From Deltaproteobacteria bacterium (lineage in GTDB: Bacteria; Desulfobacterota_D; UBA1144; Nemesobacterales; CSP1-2), in NCBI GenBank assembly GCA_016187835.1, contig JACPIY010000025.1, positions 1-42,503 on the forward strand: a stretch of 42,503 nt of DNA. Reading direction: 5' to 3'. The notes beneath the pieces were generated by a model that did no database searches, was not told the DNA's origin, and was given only the letters and a program-made list of their open reading frames with translations. Of this stretch, positions 1-7,893 are shown piece by piece. The translations under genes and the position numbers were made by a program. Position 1 is the first letter of the stretch; each line of letters opens with the position of its first letter.

Positions 1-99
1 CGCCTTCCTCTCCGCTCCGGTCTCCATAACCGCTTTGTAAAACTCATGCCTGGGAATTATTCGTAACATTTGACCAAAAATACTGCTAAACTTGTTCAT
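1..99 (-). CDS. IS4-family transposase (DUF4372-type), N-terminus only
   Basis: The minus strand reads 33 codons inward from an ATG at 97-99 and runs off the window edge. The peptide begins MNKFSSIFGQMLRIIPRHEF and continues with a K-AVMETGAERKA-like segment. This is the characteristic start of IS4-family transposases with an N-terminal DUF4372 domain (recognised from memory of the family). A GGAGG ribosome binding site lies six bases upstream. The DDE catalytic core would lie outside the window. The element's end should fall between the start codon and about 190, where it abuts a truncated hsdS gene. No inverted repeat could be fixed by eye because the other end is not visible. Confidence 0.75.
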   Translation of the reverse strand, partial: MNKFSSIFGQMLRIIPRHEFYKAVMETGAERKA

Positions 100-173
100 G
101 GAATGCCTCCTTCAGGTGGTTGTTTTGTTGTTGCAAATAAAATCAATCCTACCTGTCGGGGCTCCCATCCTAA

Positions 174-1028
174 ACTCACTATTTTAGACAGATGTGTTTT
201 TATATAAAACTTGAAAACGAGAATAGAGTTAGGCTTAAATATCTCTATCATATTTTAAAAAGTGTTGATCTACAAAGTGTAAATGTACAAGCAGGTATTC
301 CTGGTTTAAACCGAAATGATGCTTATAAAATTGAAATCCCTCTCCCTCCGCTTTCGGTGCAGGAGGAGATTGTAGCCGAGATCGAAAGTTTCCAGAAAAT
401 CATAGGCGGCGCCCGCCAGGTGGTGGAAAACTACAAACCTCGCATTGACATTGATCCGGAGTGGCCGATGGAAGAATTGAATAACTTGTGTGAGGTTGTG
501 AGAGGTAGTTCTCCTAGACCTAAAGATGATTCTAAATATTATGGTGGAAATGTTCCACGTTTAATGGTTGCAGATATTACAAGAGATGGGATGTACGCAA
601 CACATAAAATCGACTTTCTTACTGAAGAAGGTGCCAAAAAAAGTCGCCCAATGCAAAAAGGAAGTGTAATTCTGACTGTTAGCGGTAATCCTGGGCTTCC
701 AACAATACTGAAAGTGGATACCTGTATTCATGACTGTTTTGCCGGTTTCAGAGACTTAGATATAAGGAAAATAAGACCCGAGTTTTTATATTTCATTCTT
801 CTTCACTTTAAAGAGTTTTATGGTTCTCAATCTGTCGGAGCAGTATTTCAAAATCTAAATACAGATCAGATCAGGAAATTTAAAATCCCCCTTCCCCCTC
901 TCGAAATCCAACAACAAATCGTCGCTCAAATAGAGCAGGAGCAGGAATTAGTAAAAGCCAATAAGCAGATCATTAAAATCTTTGAGCAAAAGATCAAAGA
1001 CAGAATTGCAAAGGTTTGGGGAGAGTAA
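174..1028 (+). pseudogene. hsdS: Type I restriction-modification specificity subunit (HsdS), 5'-truncated
   Basis: HsdS recognises the DNA target of a type I restriction-modification enzyme through two target-recognition domains (TRDs) separated by conserved helical regions. The open frame starts after a stop at 171-173. Counting from the first ATG (192), it shows the tail of TRD1, the central conserved segment with PLPPLSVQEEIVAEI near residues 50-64, a complete TRD2 (about 92-230) and the distal segment PLPPLEIQQQIVAQI (about 233-247). A full HsdS has around 400 residues, so most of TRD1 is missing. The IS4-type element immediately upstream is the likely cause. No hsdM or hsdR is present. 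The remaining frame is undamaged, so the truncation is probably recent. Family call is firm; function is probably lost. Confidence 0.8.
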
Positions 1029-1086
1029 AGATATTTTGTGAGGAAGAACCCTTCGAAATATTAAACTATGTATACAAGAGAGTGGA

Positions 1087-1104
1087 GACGCGATTAATCG
1101 CGTC
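1087..1104. repeat. 18-bp perfect palindrome GACGCGATTAATCGCGTC
   Basis: The two 9-base arms are exact reverse complements with no loop. It lies in the 120-base spacer between the hsdS remnant and the WYL remnant. Words of this kind occur as dispersed intergenic hairpins in many bacterial genomes. No T-run follows, so it is not a typical terminator. Confidence 0.6.
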
Positions 1105-1144
1105 CTTACATTAATATGGATAGATCACCAAACCGGGCTCTCAA

Positions 1145-1425
1145 TTATCTGTATCTACCCAGATTTTTCCTTAAATCTTGAGTGATCTCACTTCTTAGTT
1201 CTTTGAGTTCCAGTACCTCGACGTCTGGTCTGAAGCCTCATATCCAGCCGGTTAATATTGAATTGATGTCACTCTCGGATGTGAGGATTACCGATCCACC
1301 TTTTAAAATTTCTTTGGTTTCTCTAATCCTATGGATGGCAAAGGTTTTTACAACGCCGTCTCCCCTGATCCGTAGTAGGTAGTTTAGGAGATGCTTAGTT
1401 TTTTTCGTATTAACTTAACAGATGT
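1145..1425 (-). pseudogene. WYL-domain transcriptional regulator, C-terminal remnant
   Basis: Reading the minus strand gives NYLLRIRGDGVVKTFAIHRI followed by a beta-rich stretch, an in-frame TGA, and then GFRPDVEVLELKELRSEI and a short helical tail ending at a stop at 1145-1147. The pattern YLL-R-x-D-G-x-V-K-T-F-x-I-x-R-I and the closing GF-P-VEVLE-ELR-EI are typical of the second half of WYL-domain proteins. Those are ligand-sensing regulators often linked to DNA-damage responses and defence loci. The N-terminal HTH is missing (an in-frame stop lies near 1425) and the internal stop shows decay. The call comes from motif recall, not from a search. Confidence 0.5.
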
Positions 1426-1503
1426 TCATTAGTTATGAAGAGAAATTCAAGGTCTTGAAGCGTACTTCTTAAAATTTTAATATTCATGGTAGGTTGAAAA
1501 AGG

Positions 1504-1914
1504 ATGTCAAAAAATCGATCAAAATCAAAATATCTCTCGGGGCTACAGTGTCACAAACACCTGTGGCTTGAGATAAATGACCCTGATAAGGCTTCCCCTG
1601 TATCGGAATCGCAGCAAAGACTATTTGACCAGGGAAAGGAGGTTGGAGAATTAGCCCGAAGCCACTTTCCCAGTGGATATCTAATTGTTGTTGACCGCTC
1701 GCGAATATTCGATTCCGCAAGAGAGACTGAAAAAGCTATATCAAGGGGTGAGGGTGTTATATTCGAAGCTTCCTTCATACATGACGATACGATTGTTTTG
1801 TGCGACATAATTGCGAAGAACGATGACGGCACATGGGATATCATTGAGGTTAAATCTGCCGGAGAGGTGAAACCGGCCACACTATCAAATTTCAGATCGA
1901 TTGAAAAGATATAA
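1504..1914 (+). pseudogene. DUF2779-type PD-(D/E)XK nuclease-like protein, 5' fragment
   Basis: The 136-residue frame opens with SKSKYLSGLQCHKHLWLEIN and contains LFDQGKEVGELARSHFP and a WDIIEVKSAGEVK segment. This matches the N-terminal part of DUF2779 proteins (usually close to 500 residues), whose EVKS is the PD-(D/E)XK active-site strand shared with Cas4/RecB-like nucleases. Similarity stops just after the EVKS motif (about base 1867). From there the DNA reads as a different gene in another frame, so the last 15 or so residues are not native. The start ATG has a weak AAAAAGG upstream. Probably non-functional, as the rest of the nuclease fold and the C-terminal Cys-containing part are lost. 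Confidence 0.65.
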
Positions 1915-1990
1915 GATAAGCGAGATTGATGAATGGATCCAGTCTAATAAAATTAATCCTATAAATCCACCTTATTCAAGATTAAAATGA
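1871..1990 (+). pseudogene. Excisionase/MerR-like (HTH_17) helix-turn-helix tail
   Basis: In the frame shifted relative to the DUF2779 fragment, 1871-1990 reads RPHYQISDRLKRYKISEIDE followed by W-I-Q-S-N and a short tail to a TGA. P-Y-I-R-K-SEIDEW-I is the second half of the excisionase-type winged helix found in AlpA/Xis-like DNA-binding proteins. The beginning of the gene is absent and the junction with the nuclease fragment overlaps it by about 40 bases. This points to a deletion that joined two genes out of frame. Confidence 0.45.
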
Positions 1991-2118
1991 GTTTTCACAC
2001 TTTATGAATTTGTTGAAAAATCTTCACCCTAATTGTTTGAATAGTGATTTGTATAGAAAAGACTGATACGCGTTAAGCCATGACTTAGAGCAAGTAAATA
2101 AGAAATAAGGGGCTAAGC

Positions 2119-2223
2119 ATGTATAATGAACAAAGAATTCATGCCGGGATCAAGTTCAGGTCTCCGGAGAGATTTCTTAGGGAGTATAAAAATGGAAAAG
2201 AAAAATTGGCTAAATACGGTTAA
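2119..2223 (+). pseudogene. DDE integrase/transposase, C-terminal tail
   Basis: The 34-codon frame reads MYNEQRIHAGIKFRSPERFL, then R-E-Y-K-N-G-K and a stop. YN-x-R-x-H-x-G-I-x-x-x-x-P-x-x-F is the standard C-terminal signature of rve-type transposases (IS3/IS481 groups), close to where their genes end. Nothing upstream on this strand continues the integrase fold, so only the 3' end of the element survives. Confidence 0.55.
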
Positions 2224-2353
2224 TCTATTGTCCAGTTTTTAGGGGTTAAACCAGCCTGTTATACCAATTATTGGGGTCAATTCTTATATCTTCTGAAACG
2301 GTGGCATCCATATAAAAAACCGCTCTTTCGCAATCACGAAAATCGAAAGCTGT

Positions 2354-2596
2354 CTAAGCAAGAAGATATTGGGGAGTTCCTTTATGAGCTTTTTCAAATT
2401 TCTCTGGAAAATTCTCTTTGAGTAATTTGAGGTTCTCCTCATAAATCTCAAATCGATCATAGAGTAAATATTTTTGGTTAATTACATTTCCCGGGAAGAA
2501 CTTTTCATTATCAAAAAATTTATCGCAATCGGATGGATTATTTTCATTTATCTCCGAGAATAAATTCATGAGCTCCATTTTGAGAGCTTCGTCCAT
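2354..2596 (-). CDS. Small acidic hypothetical protein
   Basis: An 80-residue, charged, probably soluble protein without Cys or membrane segments, which I do not recognise. It is rich in Glu, Asn and Lys with two helical-looking segments. Two ATGs are available: 2603-2605 and 2594-2596. The AGGA upstream is only four bases from the first but about nine from the second, so the second is preferred. It lies 46 bases downstream of the HhH-GPD gene on the same strand and may be co-transcribed with it. Confidence 0.4.
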   Translation of the reverse strand: MDEALKMELMNLFSEINENNPSDCDKFFDNEKFFPGNVINQKYLLYDRFEIYEENLKLLKENFPEKFEKAHKGTPQYLLA

Positions 2597-2642
2597 AATT
2601 TTCATTCCTGTATATAATTAAACTATAGTAAATTTCTTCATT

Positions 2643-3083
2643 TTAGCTCTCATGAAAGTAGTGCCATACTGGCTTTAATTCGCGTATAAATATCTCTGTC
2701 GTCTTCGGTCCTATTCCTTTGAACTCCTGCAATCGATCTCCTAATTCTTTAGGGGTGCAGGAGGACTCAATAATAGTGTTGATTGTACCATACTTATCTA
2801 GAAGTTCCCTACTCACATTGAGCAGCTTCGTTGCTGTGGAAAAATCGTAGCGAACATAGTGAGAACGGTCCAATATGTGTACGAGCCGATCCCAGCCAGC
2901 GTCAAGCACCTTTTGAGGACTCACTATTTGCTCTTTGATTAATTCCATATATGCACGCTGGGCGATTTCTTGTTGAATCGGTTTCCCGAACAAGAGACAC
3001 GCCAGAAACCACTTGAATAACTCTTCCTCCTTCCCTGAACTGATATCGATGCCAAGATCATGTGCTGATATTCTTTTCTTCAT
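2643..3083 (-). CDS. HhH-GPD-like DNA glycosylase-related protein, C-terminally short
   Basis: The protein is all-helical, with a helix-hairpin-helix LQEFKGIGPKTTEIFIREL at about residues 118-136 (ATG numbering). This is the DNA-binding element of the endonuclease III/base-excision repair superfamily. In glycosylases a catalytic Asp follows the HhH by roughly 20 residues. Here the chain ends 10 residues after the hairpin (PVWHYFHES), so the Asp is absent and base-excision activity is doubtful. Either the gene is truncated, or it belongs to the non-catalytic HhH subgroup. An upstream in-frame TTG (3099-3101) could add six residues; neither start has a convincing Shine-Dalgarno. Confidence 0.55.
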   Translation of the reverse strand: MKKRISAHDLGIDISSGKEEELFKWFLACLLFGKPIQQEIAQRAYMELIKEQIVSPQKVLDAGWDRLVHILDRSHYVRYDFSTATKLLNVSRELLDKYGTINTIIESSCTPKELGDRLQEFKGIGPKTTEIFIRELKPVWHYFHES

Positions 3084-3585
3084 TCTTACGTTAATATACA
3101 AAGAAGGTCAGCCTCCGAGGAGCGTATAGAGTTAATAATCAGGAATGCTTCATATATAGTGATTATACGTTATATAAGCTAAAAACTGAAAGCACTCTAC
3201 CACCTTTATGTACGTCCTCAATGGTACTTTTAAGAAGATCCTTAGCCCCCGTTGATAGACAACTTTAGAACCTGCATTGCGTCGAGTCTTGCGAAAACCG
3301 AGGTTGCATTGTGAAAACAGCCGATAAGATCGGGGAATTGCCTTTGATTGGAAAGTTTTACTTTTACATGCATCAAGCATAGATAATCGTGAAAGATAAA
3401 ATAGATGGGTAAATGTGGTTATAAATAAAATTTTTAATATCTTTGGGTTTGCTCCCAATCACTCAGGACAGCTAGTTAAGTTGTTACGGTTGTTGCTACA
3501 GCTCTTAATACTGACATGCGGCTTGCACTTCTATATAATTATAAAATTAAGGTTATACATGCCTAATTAATCTATAAGGTACAGG
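3084..3585. other. Intergenic region upstream of ftsH
   Basis: About 500 bases without a recognisable gene. A 102-codon minus-strand frame (3150-3458) exists, but its translation is low-complexity and resembles no family I know. AT-rich TATAAT/TATAAA-like words occur near 3530-3545 ahead of ftsH, without a well-spaced -35. Confidence 0.4.
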
Positions 3586-5481
3586 ATGGAATCTCAAAAT
3601 CGGGATGAACAACCAGGCAGAAAGCTAAGGCCATTTTTAATCTGGCTCCTAATATTATCGGCTCTTTTGGTCTGGAACTCGTATAACTTATGGCCTAGGT
3701 TACATTCGAGTGTGGAGATTCCGTATACCGTGTTCATTGAACAATTAAATTCCGATAACGTAGATAGAGTAAGTATCGACGGGGATAAGATTAGCGGGTC
3801 TTTTGTGAAGCCGGTATTATGGACCAGGCAAACGAAGACCGGAGGCAATGTTGCCCCCGAACCCAAACCCTATTCCGAATTCACGACGGTTTTCCCGCGA
3901 GAAATCGGGGACCCAAATCTGATGTCACTGCTCGAGAAGCATAAAGTTACAGTCGAAGTAAAATCGACATCCAGTAATTGGCTTGTCAATATGATTGTGA
4001 CTTGGTTGCCGCTCGCATTACTTTTTCTTTTCTTTATTTGGATGGGCAGAAGCGTTGGCGGCGTCAGAGGCAATGCTCTTAGCTTCGGAAAAAGCCGTCC
4101 GCGTCGTTATGCGGGCAGTAAGACTGCAGTTACGTTTGATGATGTTGCAGGAGCCGACGAAGCCAAAGCTCAATTACAACAGGAGGTGGATTTTCTACGA
4201 AACTCGAAAAAATATTACGAGATAGGCGCCAAGATTCCACGAGGGGTATTGCTTATAGGTCCACCCGGGACCGGGAAAACTCTAATGGCTAAAGCAGTAG
4301 CTGGTGAGGCATCGGTGCCTTTTTTTAGTATCAGTGCTTCTGAGTTCGTAGAAATGTTCGTCGGCGTAGGTGCGAGCCGGGTACGGGATCTATTTAGTCA
4401 GGCTAAACAGTCCGCTCCGGCGATTGTGTTTATAGATGAATTAGATGCCGTAGCCAGGAGAAGAGGTGCAGGAATGGGAACTGTAAATGATGAGCGTGAA
4501 CAGACCCTCAACCAATTATTAGTGGAGATGGACGGATTTGATGAAAAGGAGGAGGTTATAATACTTGCAGCAACTAACCGACCTGATGTGCTTGATCCTG
4601 CTCTATTAAGACCGGGTCGGTTCGACAGGCACGTCGTAATGGCTCTTCCCGATCGTAAAGGACGGGAGGGCATTTTGAAGATTCACATAAAGCGTTTGAA
4701 GCTCGACCCCGATGTTGACCTGGTGTCGCTCGCTCGCAGTACGACAGGTATGAGCGGGGCCCACCTGGCAAATCTATGCAATGAAGCGGCATTACTTGCT
4801 GCAAGAAAAGAAAGTAAGAGCGTTAACATGTCTCACTTTGAGGAAGCTCTTGATAAGGTTCTATTAGGTGAGAAGCGTCAAATTCTGATGGACGCGAACG
4901 AGCGACGTGTAATTGCTTACCACGAGGCGGGGCATGCAATAGTGGCCTGGTTCATACCTGCTGCAGATGAAGTACGTAAAGTAACTATTATTCCGCGCGG
5001 TCAAACCCTAGGGGTTACAGAGCAGCTCCCGGCCGATGATAAGTATAACTACAGCCGTACCTATCTGCTGGCAAGGTTAGCTGTTTTGCTCGGAGGGCGT
5101 TCCGCAGAGGAGGTTGCGATAGGCGATATAACTACGGGTGCTGAGAATGATCTTGTTGAGGCTACGACCCTGGCACGCCGAATGGTAACGCGCTGGGGAA
5201 TGGGGAACATCGGTCTATTAGCCTTTAAAACTTTTGAGGAACAGCCGTTCCTGGGCTACGAATTATCACGCGGAAGAGACTATAGCGAAGCCACTGCCGC
5301 AACAATAGATGAGGAAGTAAAACTCCTGATGGAAGAATCACATAACGCAGTGCTTAAGCTCTTGACCACTAAGCGAATGGAGCTGGATAATTTGGCCCAA
5401 GCACTGCTCCGGGAAGAAATCATCGATAAAGAAGAGTTAATCAAAATCCTAGGCACCGTAATCCGGAATAAACTAACTTAG
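3586..5481 (+). CDS. ftsH: ATP-dependent zinc metalloprotease FtsH
   Basis: FtsH is a membrane-anchored AAA+ hexamer that unfolds and degrades misfolded membrane proteins and short-lived regulators. The 631 residues match the family. They show a first membrane helix (about 16-34), a periplasmic domain, a second helix (about 133-152), Walker A GPPGTGKT at 225-232, Walker B FIDELD with D284/E285, the second region of homology [20 protein letters not shown] with arginine fingers, and the zinc motif HEAGH at 446-450 with the third ligand D522 (GAENDL). The ATG is preceded by ATAAGG. It stands alone, with no ftsH-typical neighbours such as tilS or folP. The C-terminus ends shortly after the protease domain without a long disordered tail. 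Confidence 0.97.
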   Translation: MESQNRDEQPGRKLRPFLIWLLILSALLVWNSYNLWPRLHSSVEIPYTVFIEQLNSDNVDRVSIDGDKISGSFVKPVLWTRQTKTGGNVAPEPKPYSEFTTVFPREIGDPNLMSLLEKHKVTVEVKSTSSNWLVNMIVTWLPLALLFLFFIWMGRSVGGVRGNALSFGKSRPRRYAGSKTAVTFDDVAGADEAKAQLQQEVDFLRNSKKYYEIGAKIPRGVLLIGPPGTGKTLMAKAVAGEASVPFFSISASEFVEMFVGVGASRVRDLFSQAKQSAPAIVFIDELDAVARRRGAGMGTVNDEREQTLNQLLVEMDGFDEKEEVIILAATNRPDVLDPALLRPGRFDRHVVMALPDRKGREGILKIHIKRLKLDPDVDLVSLARSTTGMSGAHLANLCNEAALLAARKESKSVNMSHFEEALDKVLLGEKRQILMDANERRVIAYHEAGHAIVAWFIPAADEVRKVTIIPRGQTLGVTEQLPADDKYNYSRTYLLARLAVLLGGRSAEEVAIGDITTGAENDLVEATTLARRMVTRWGMGNIGLLAFKTFEEQPFLGYELSRGRDYSEATAATIDEEVKLLMEESHNAVLKLLTTKRMELDNLAQALLREEIIDKEELIKILGTVIRNKLT

Positions 5482-5593
5482 CGGGGGTAAACCTATGAAA
5501 CCTGTTTTTCAACCGCATTAGACAATGCCATTAAATACTACTCCGTGGAACGCCTAATGCCCTAAAATAATAAGCAAATCTTTATTCATGGTT

Positions 5594-6049
5594 TTAATTA
5601 ATGCAAACTAACTCATATTCATTCTGTATTAAACTATCAGGAGGAATTGGCATATTCGGCTTTGCTGGAATATGTCCCTTCCAAACGACCTCTCCATCTT
5701 TCTTTTTTTCTATAGCATAAGTATTTGTGAATGTTTTCCTGTTACAATCTATCTCCATAAATGAATACAATATTGAGTAAAATTCACCTTCTTTTAACAG
5801 ATTCCATTCCTCAGGCATAGGCTCTTTTACTTTAATTATCATATCGGCCACTTGATAAACTTCCCTGGCAGAAGATGCAATTTTAGCCCCTTCCTTCTGG
5901 TAATCCTCATCTTTTATACCACTTCCTTCCCCGGCATGGCTTTCTACGATGACTTCATGTCCACCCGTCACAAGAGCCTTAACCCCGGAGGGGACAAGAC
6001 CAACTCGGTACTCGCTTTCTTTTACCTCTTTTGGAACTCCTATTATCAT
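5594..6049 (-). pseudogene. Chimeric remnant: alanine dehydrogenase N-terminus joined to a surface-adhesin-E-like C-terminus
   Basis: Residues 1 to about 88 are the start of alanine dehydrogenase: MIIGVPKEVKESEYRVGLVP, then G-HEV-VE--AGEGSGI and IIKVKEPMPEEWNLLKEG. They lack everything that follows, including the NAD-binding domain. From about residue 90 the chain reads FYSILYSFMEIDCNRKTF, then W-K-G and IPPDSL-YELVC. This is the C-terminal pattern of small exported surface-adhesin-E-type proteins (EIDC...IPPDS...VC) common in Desulfobacterota-like genomes. The frame stays open through the junction (near 5780). The AGGAGG site and ATG of the dehydrogenase are intact. The product would have no signal peptide and no catalytic site, so function is doubtful. 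Confidence 0.7.
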
Positions 6050-6460
6050 TCTTTAAACCTCCTAATCTAAATATCCTATTCTATAAATTTATTTGAAATA
6101 CTTTATGTCAAATCAATTTTAAGCAAATGATTTGATTTTAGATGCGAATAATTCTTCTCATCTGACTTATCTAATCCTAATACAAATTCAGACAAATTTA
6201 AAAAGAGTAGCTGAATAGCATTTCTACTATTTATGAAGTTTTCTAAGTTTTAGAATTAAATTTTTCAATTCCTAACGATTTTGACTATTCACAAAAAGTC
6301 ATCTCTTTCTGCTTGCTATATCTGTGCGAATTTATCTTCCGATGTCTATCTCTTTATCCGCTATTAGTACCTTGTAAGCTATTTCCTATCTAATAAACTT
6401 GGGGGCTAAGACATTACAAACAATTTGTACTATTTGGTTTAATATATGTTTCAAATACTA
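6050..6460. other. AT-rich intergenic region
   Basis: Roughly 400 bases with stops in all frames and no recognisable gene or RNA. On the minus strand a TTGACA at about 6106-6111 precedes a TATAGA, but the spacing (20) is long, so a promoter for the dehydrogenase chimera is only possible. Confidence 0.4.
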
Positions 6461-6877
6461 TTACCTCTTGTATTTCCCCATTAATTGACCTTTAGCTAAG
6501 GTATGTCCATCCATAGCCTTTAGTAATTCTGCTTTAGTAGTTCCAGGCTCAAGATTAATTTCTTCATCTAAAGCACAGAGTTTAAAATAATATCTGTGCG
6601 TACCACCTGGCGGACATGGTCCACCATAACCAATTTTTCCAAAATCATTTCTTCCTTGTTTCGCACCATTTGGGAGTGTCTGTTGAGGTGGTATATTCTC
6701 AGTTAGATCATTCATGTTTGCAGGCAAATTAAATATAACCCAATGTACCCATGTTCCTCTCGGTGCATCCGGGTCATCGCAAATAAGAGCAAGGCTCTTT
6801 GTCCCCCCGGGAACAGAATCCCATGATAGAGGAGGAGAGATATTCGGACCATCGCATGTATACTTCTTTGGTATCAT
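6461..6877 (-). CDS. PEBP/YbhB-YbcL family protein (Raf kinase inhibitor-like)
   Basis: This is a phosphatidylethanolamine-binding-protein fold; the bacterial YbhB/YbcL members have no settled function. Visible motifs are the DPDAP loop (35-39), H45 in TWVHWV, and the GYGGPCPPGGTHRY loop (83-95) that forms the anion-binding pocket. The 138 residues begin at MIPKKYTCDG. Homologues normally have 15-20 more residues ahead of this point. That strand is present in frame upstream (RIKITINSTAFKEGG), but where an ATG is expected the DNA has ATA (AGGATAAAAATC). The AAGGA/GGAGG before the internal ATG could still start a shortened protein. The family is certain; start and activity are not. Confidence 0.85.
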   Translation of the reverse strand: MIPKKYTCDGPNISPPLSWDSVPGGTKSLALICDDPDAPRGTWVHWVIFNLPANMNDLTENIPPQQTLPNGAKQGRNDFGKIGYGGPCPPGGTHRYYFKLCALDEEINLEPGTTKAELLKAMDGHTLAKGQLMGKYKR

Positions 6878-7053
6878 GCCTCCTTCCTTGAAGGCTGTGC
6901 TATTAATTGTGATTTTTATCCTTTTTCCCTCTGTTATTTCAGGATTAGATTACGAAAAATTCCATATTTTGATAAGCCTATATCCGTTATTGCCCTTTTC
7001 TGTGCAAACATGCATGAATAGGGAGAACTAGTATCAAGTATAATTGGTTGTTT

Positions 7054-7419
7054 CTACTTCTTGGACTCTTCAGCGTAGTGAGTCATTCCCGATATATCGA
7101 TAACCACTACAGGCTCGTTTCCAACAACCCAAGCATCGTGACCCGGAGGAAGCATTGATACATCACCCGGACCGAACTCCTCCTCGGTACCGTCGTCCAT
7201 TCTGACCCTCAATTTTCCTGAAACGTGGTATTGAGTATGCGGAGCCTCGCAGCTTTTTGTTTTGGCTATAGGCTTAATCGATTCTGACCACTTCCAAGCC
7301 GGCTCAAGGGTAGCTCGACCAAATGTGATACCTCCAACTTTAACAAGTTCAAGTTTTCCTTTGGGAAAAGTACGTGTCTCATCTGGAGAGCTTAGACTTT
7401 TTTTCTGCATGCTAGCCAT
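7054..7419 (-). CDS. Single-domain cupin protein
   Basis: A 121-residue protein with a conserved beta-barrel cupin. It shows H61-x3-H65 in HTQYHVSGKLRV, the acidic strand leading to FGPGDVSMLPPGHDAW, and H94 in the second motif. This is the double-motif layout of small metal-binding cupins found as stress or small-molecule-binding proteins. The substrate cannot be told from sequence. It is preceded by a strong AAGGAGG eight bases before the ATG and lies 180 bases upstream of the YbhB gene on the same strand, so the two may share a transcript. Confidence 0.8.
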   Translation of the reverse strand: MASMQKKSLSSPDETRTFPKGKLELVKVGGITFGRATLEPAWKWSESIKPIAKTKSCEAPHTQYHVSGKLRVRMDDGTEEEFGPGDVSMLPPGHDAWVVGNEPVVVIDISGMTHYAEESKK

Positions 7420-7572
7420 ATTGCATTCCTCCTTACGTGATTTATTCTGTATAATCCCATTGTCTCACAAACAATAACCTCTTGTCAACATAATAATATA
7501 CTTCGATAGCTATCTTATCCAATATATAGAAGACATAAAGATCGCTTTTTTTAAGCAGAAAAAGGAAGTATT

Positions 7573-7757
7573 GCAAAGATTAAGATTTTAAATCCATCGA
7601 TTGAGATAGTTGATTATGCATCCAGTAATAACATCGATTTAATACAAATCAACACTCATGTCAACGCTCATGGAAGAAAGGGAATTAAGAGGTTTATTTT
7701 TGGAGTGTAGCGGAAAAAGTAATTCAAGGATCTGCATGTGATGCGTTAGCTTTATAA
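7573..7757 (+). pseudogene. Universal stress protein (UspA), 3' remnant
   Basis: The frame from 7573 reads AKIKILNPSIEIVDYASSNN, then IDLIQINTHVNAHGRKGIKR and FIFG. After one missing base it resumes as SVAEKVIQGSACDALAL and a TAA at 7755-7757. This is the last third of a UspA domain, with the ATP-binding G-x2-G-x9-GS pattern broken by the frameshift. A 12-base near-tandem duplication (TCAACACTCATG/TCAACGCTCATG) adds four residues inside the motif. It resembles the C-terminus of the intact tandem UspA gene at 15776. Upstream codons are not recognisable. Confidence 0.65.
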
Positions 7758-7893
7758 CCATAAGTAAGATGAAGATGTGGATTATGACGGATAATAGAAA
7801 AATTAAACTTTACGCTTAGGGGTGATTATGTAGAGAAGATTCCGTATAATCAACTGTCTACTGAGACACTTATCATTTATTGAGAAATAACTT

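Noticed and set aside
1182-1382. A plus-strand 66-codon frame
   Set aside because: It is the antisense shadow of the WYL-domain remnant on the minus strand.
3150-3458. A 102-codon minus-strand open frame ahead of ftsH
   Set aside because: No ribosome site, no recognisable motif, and composition looks like translated intergenic DNA.
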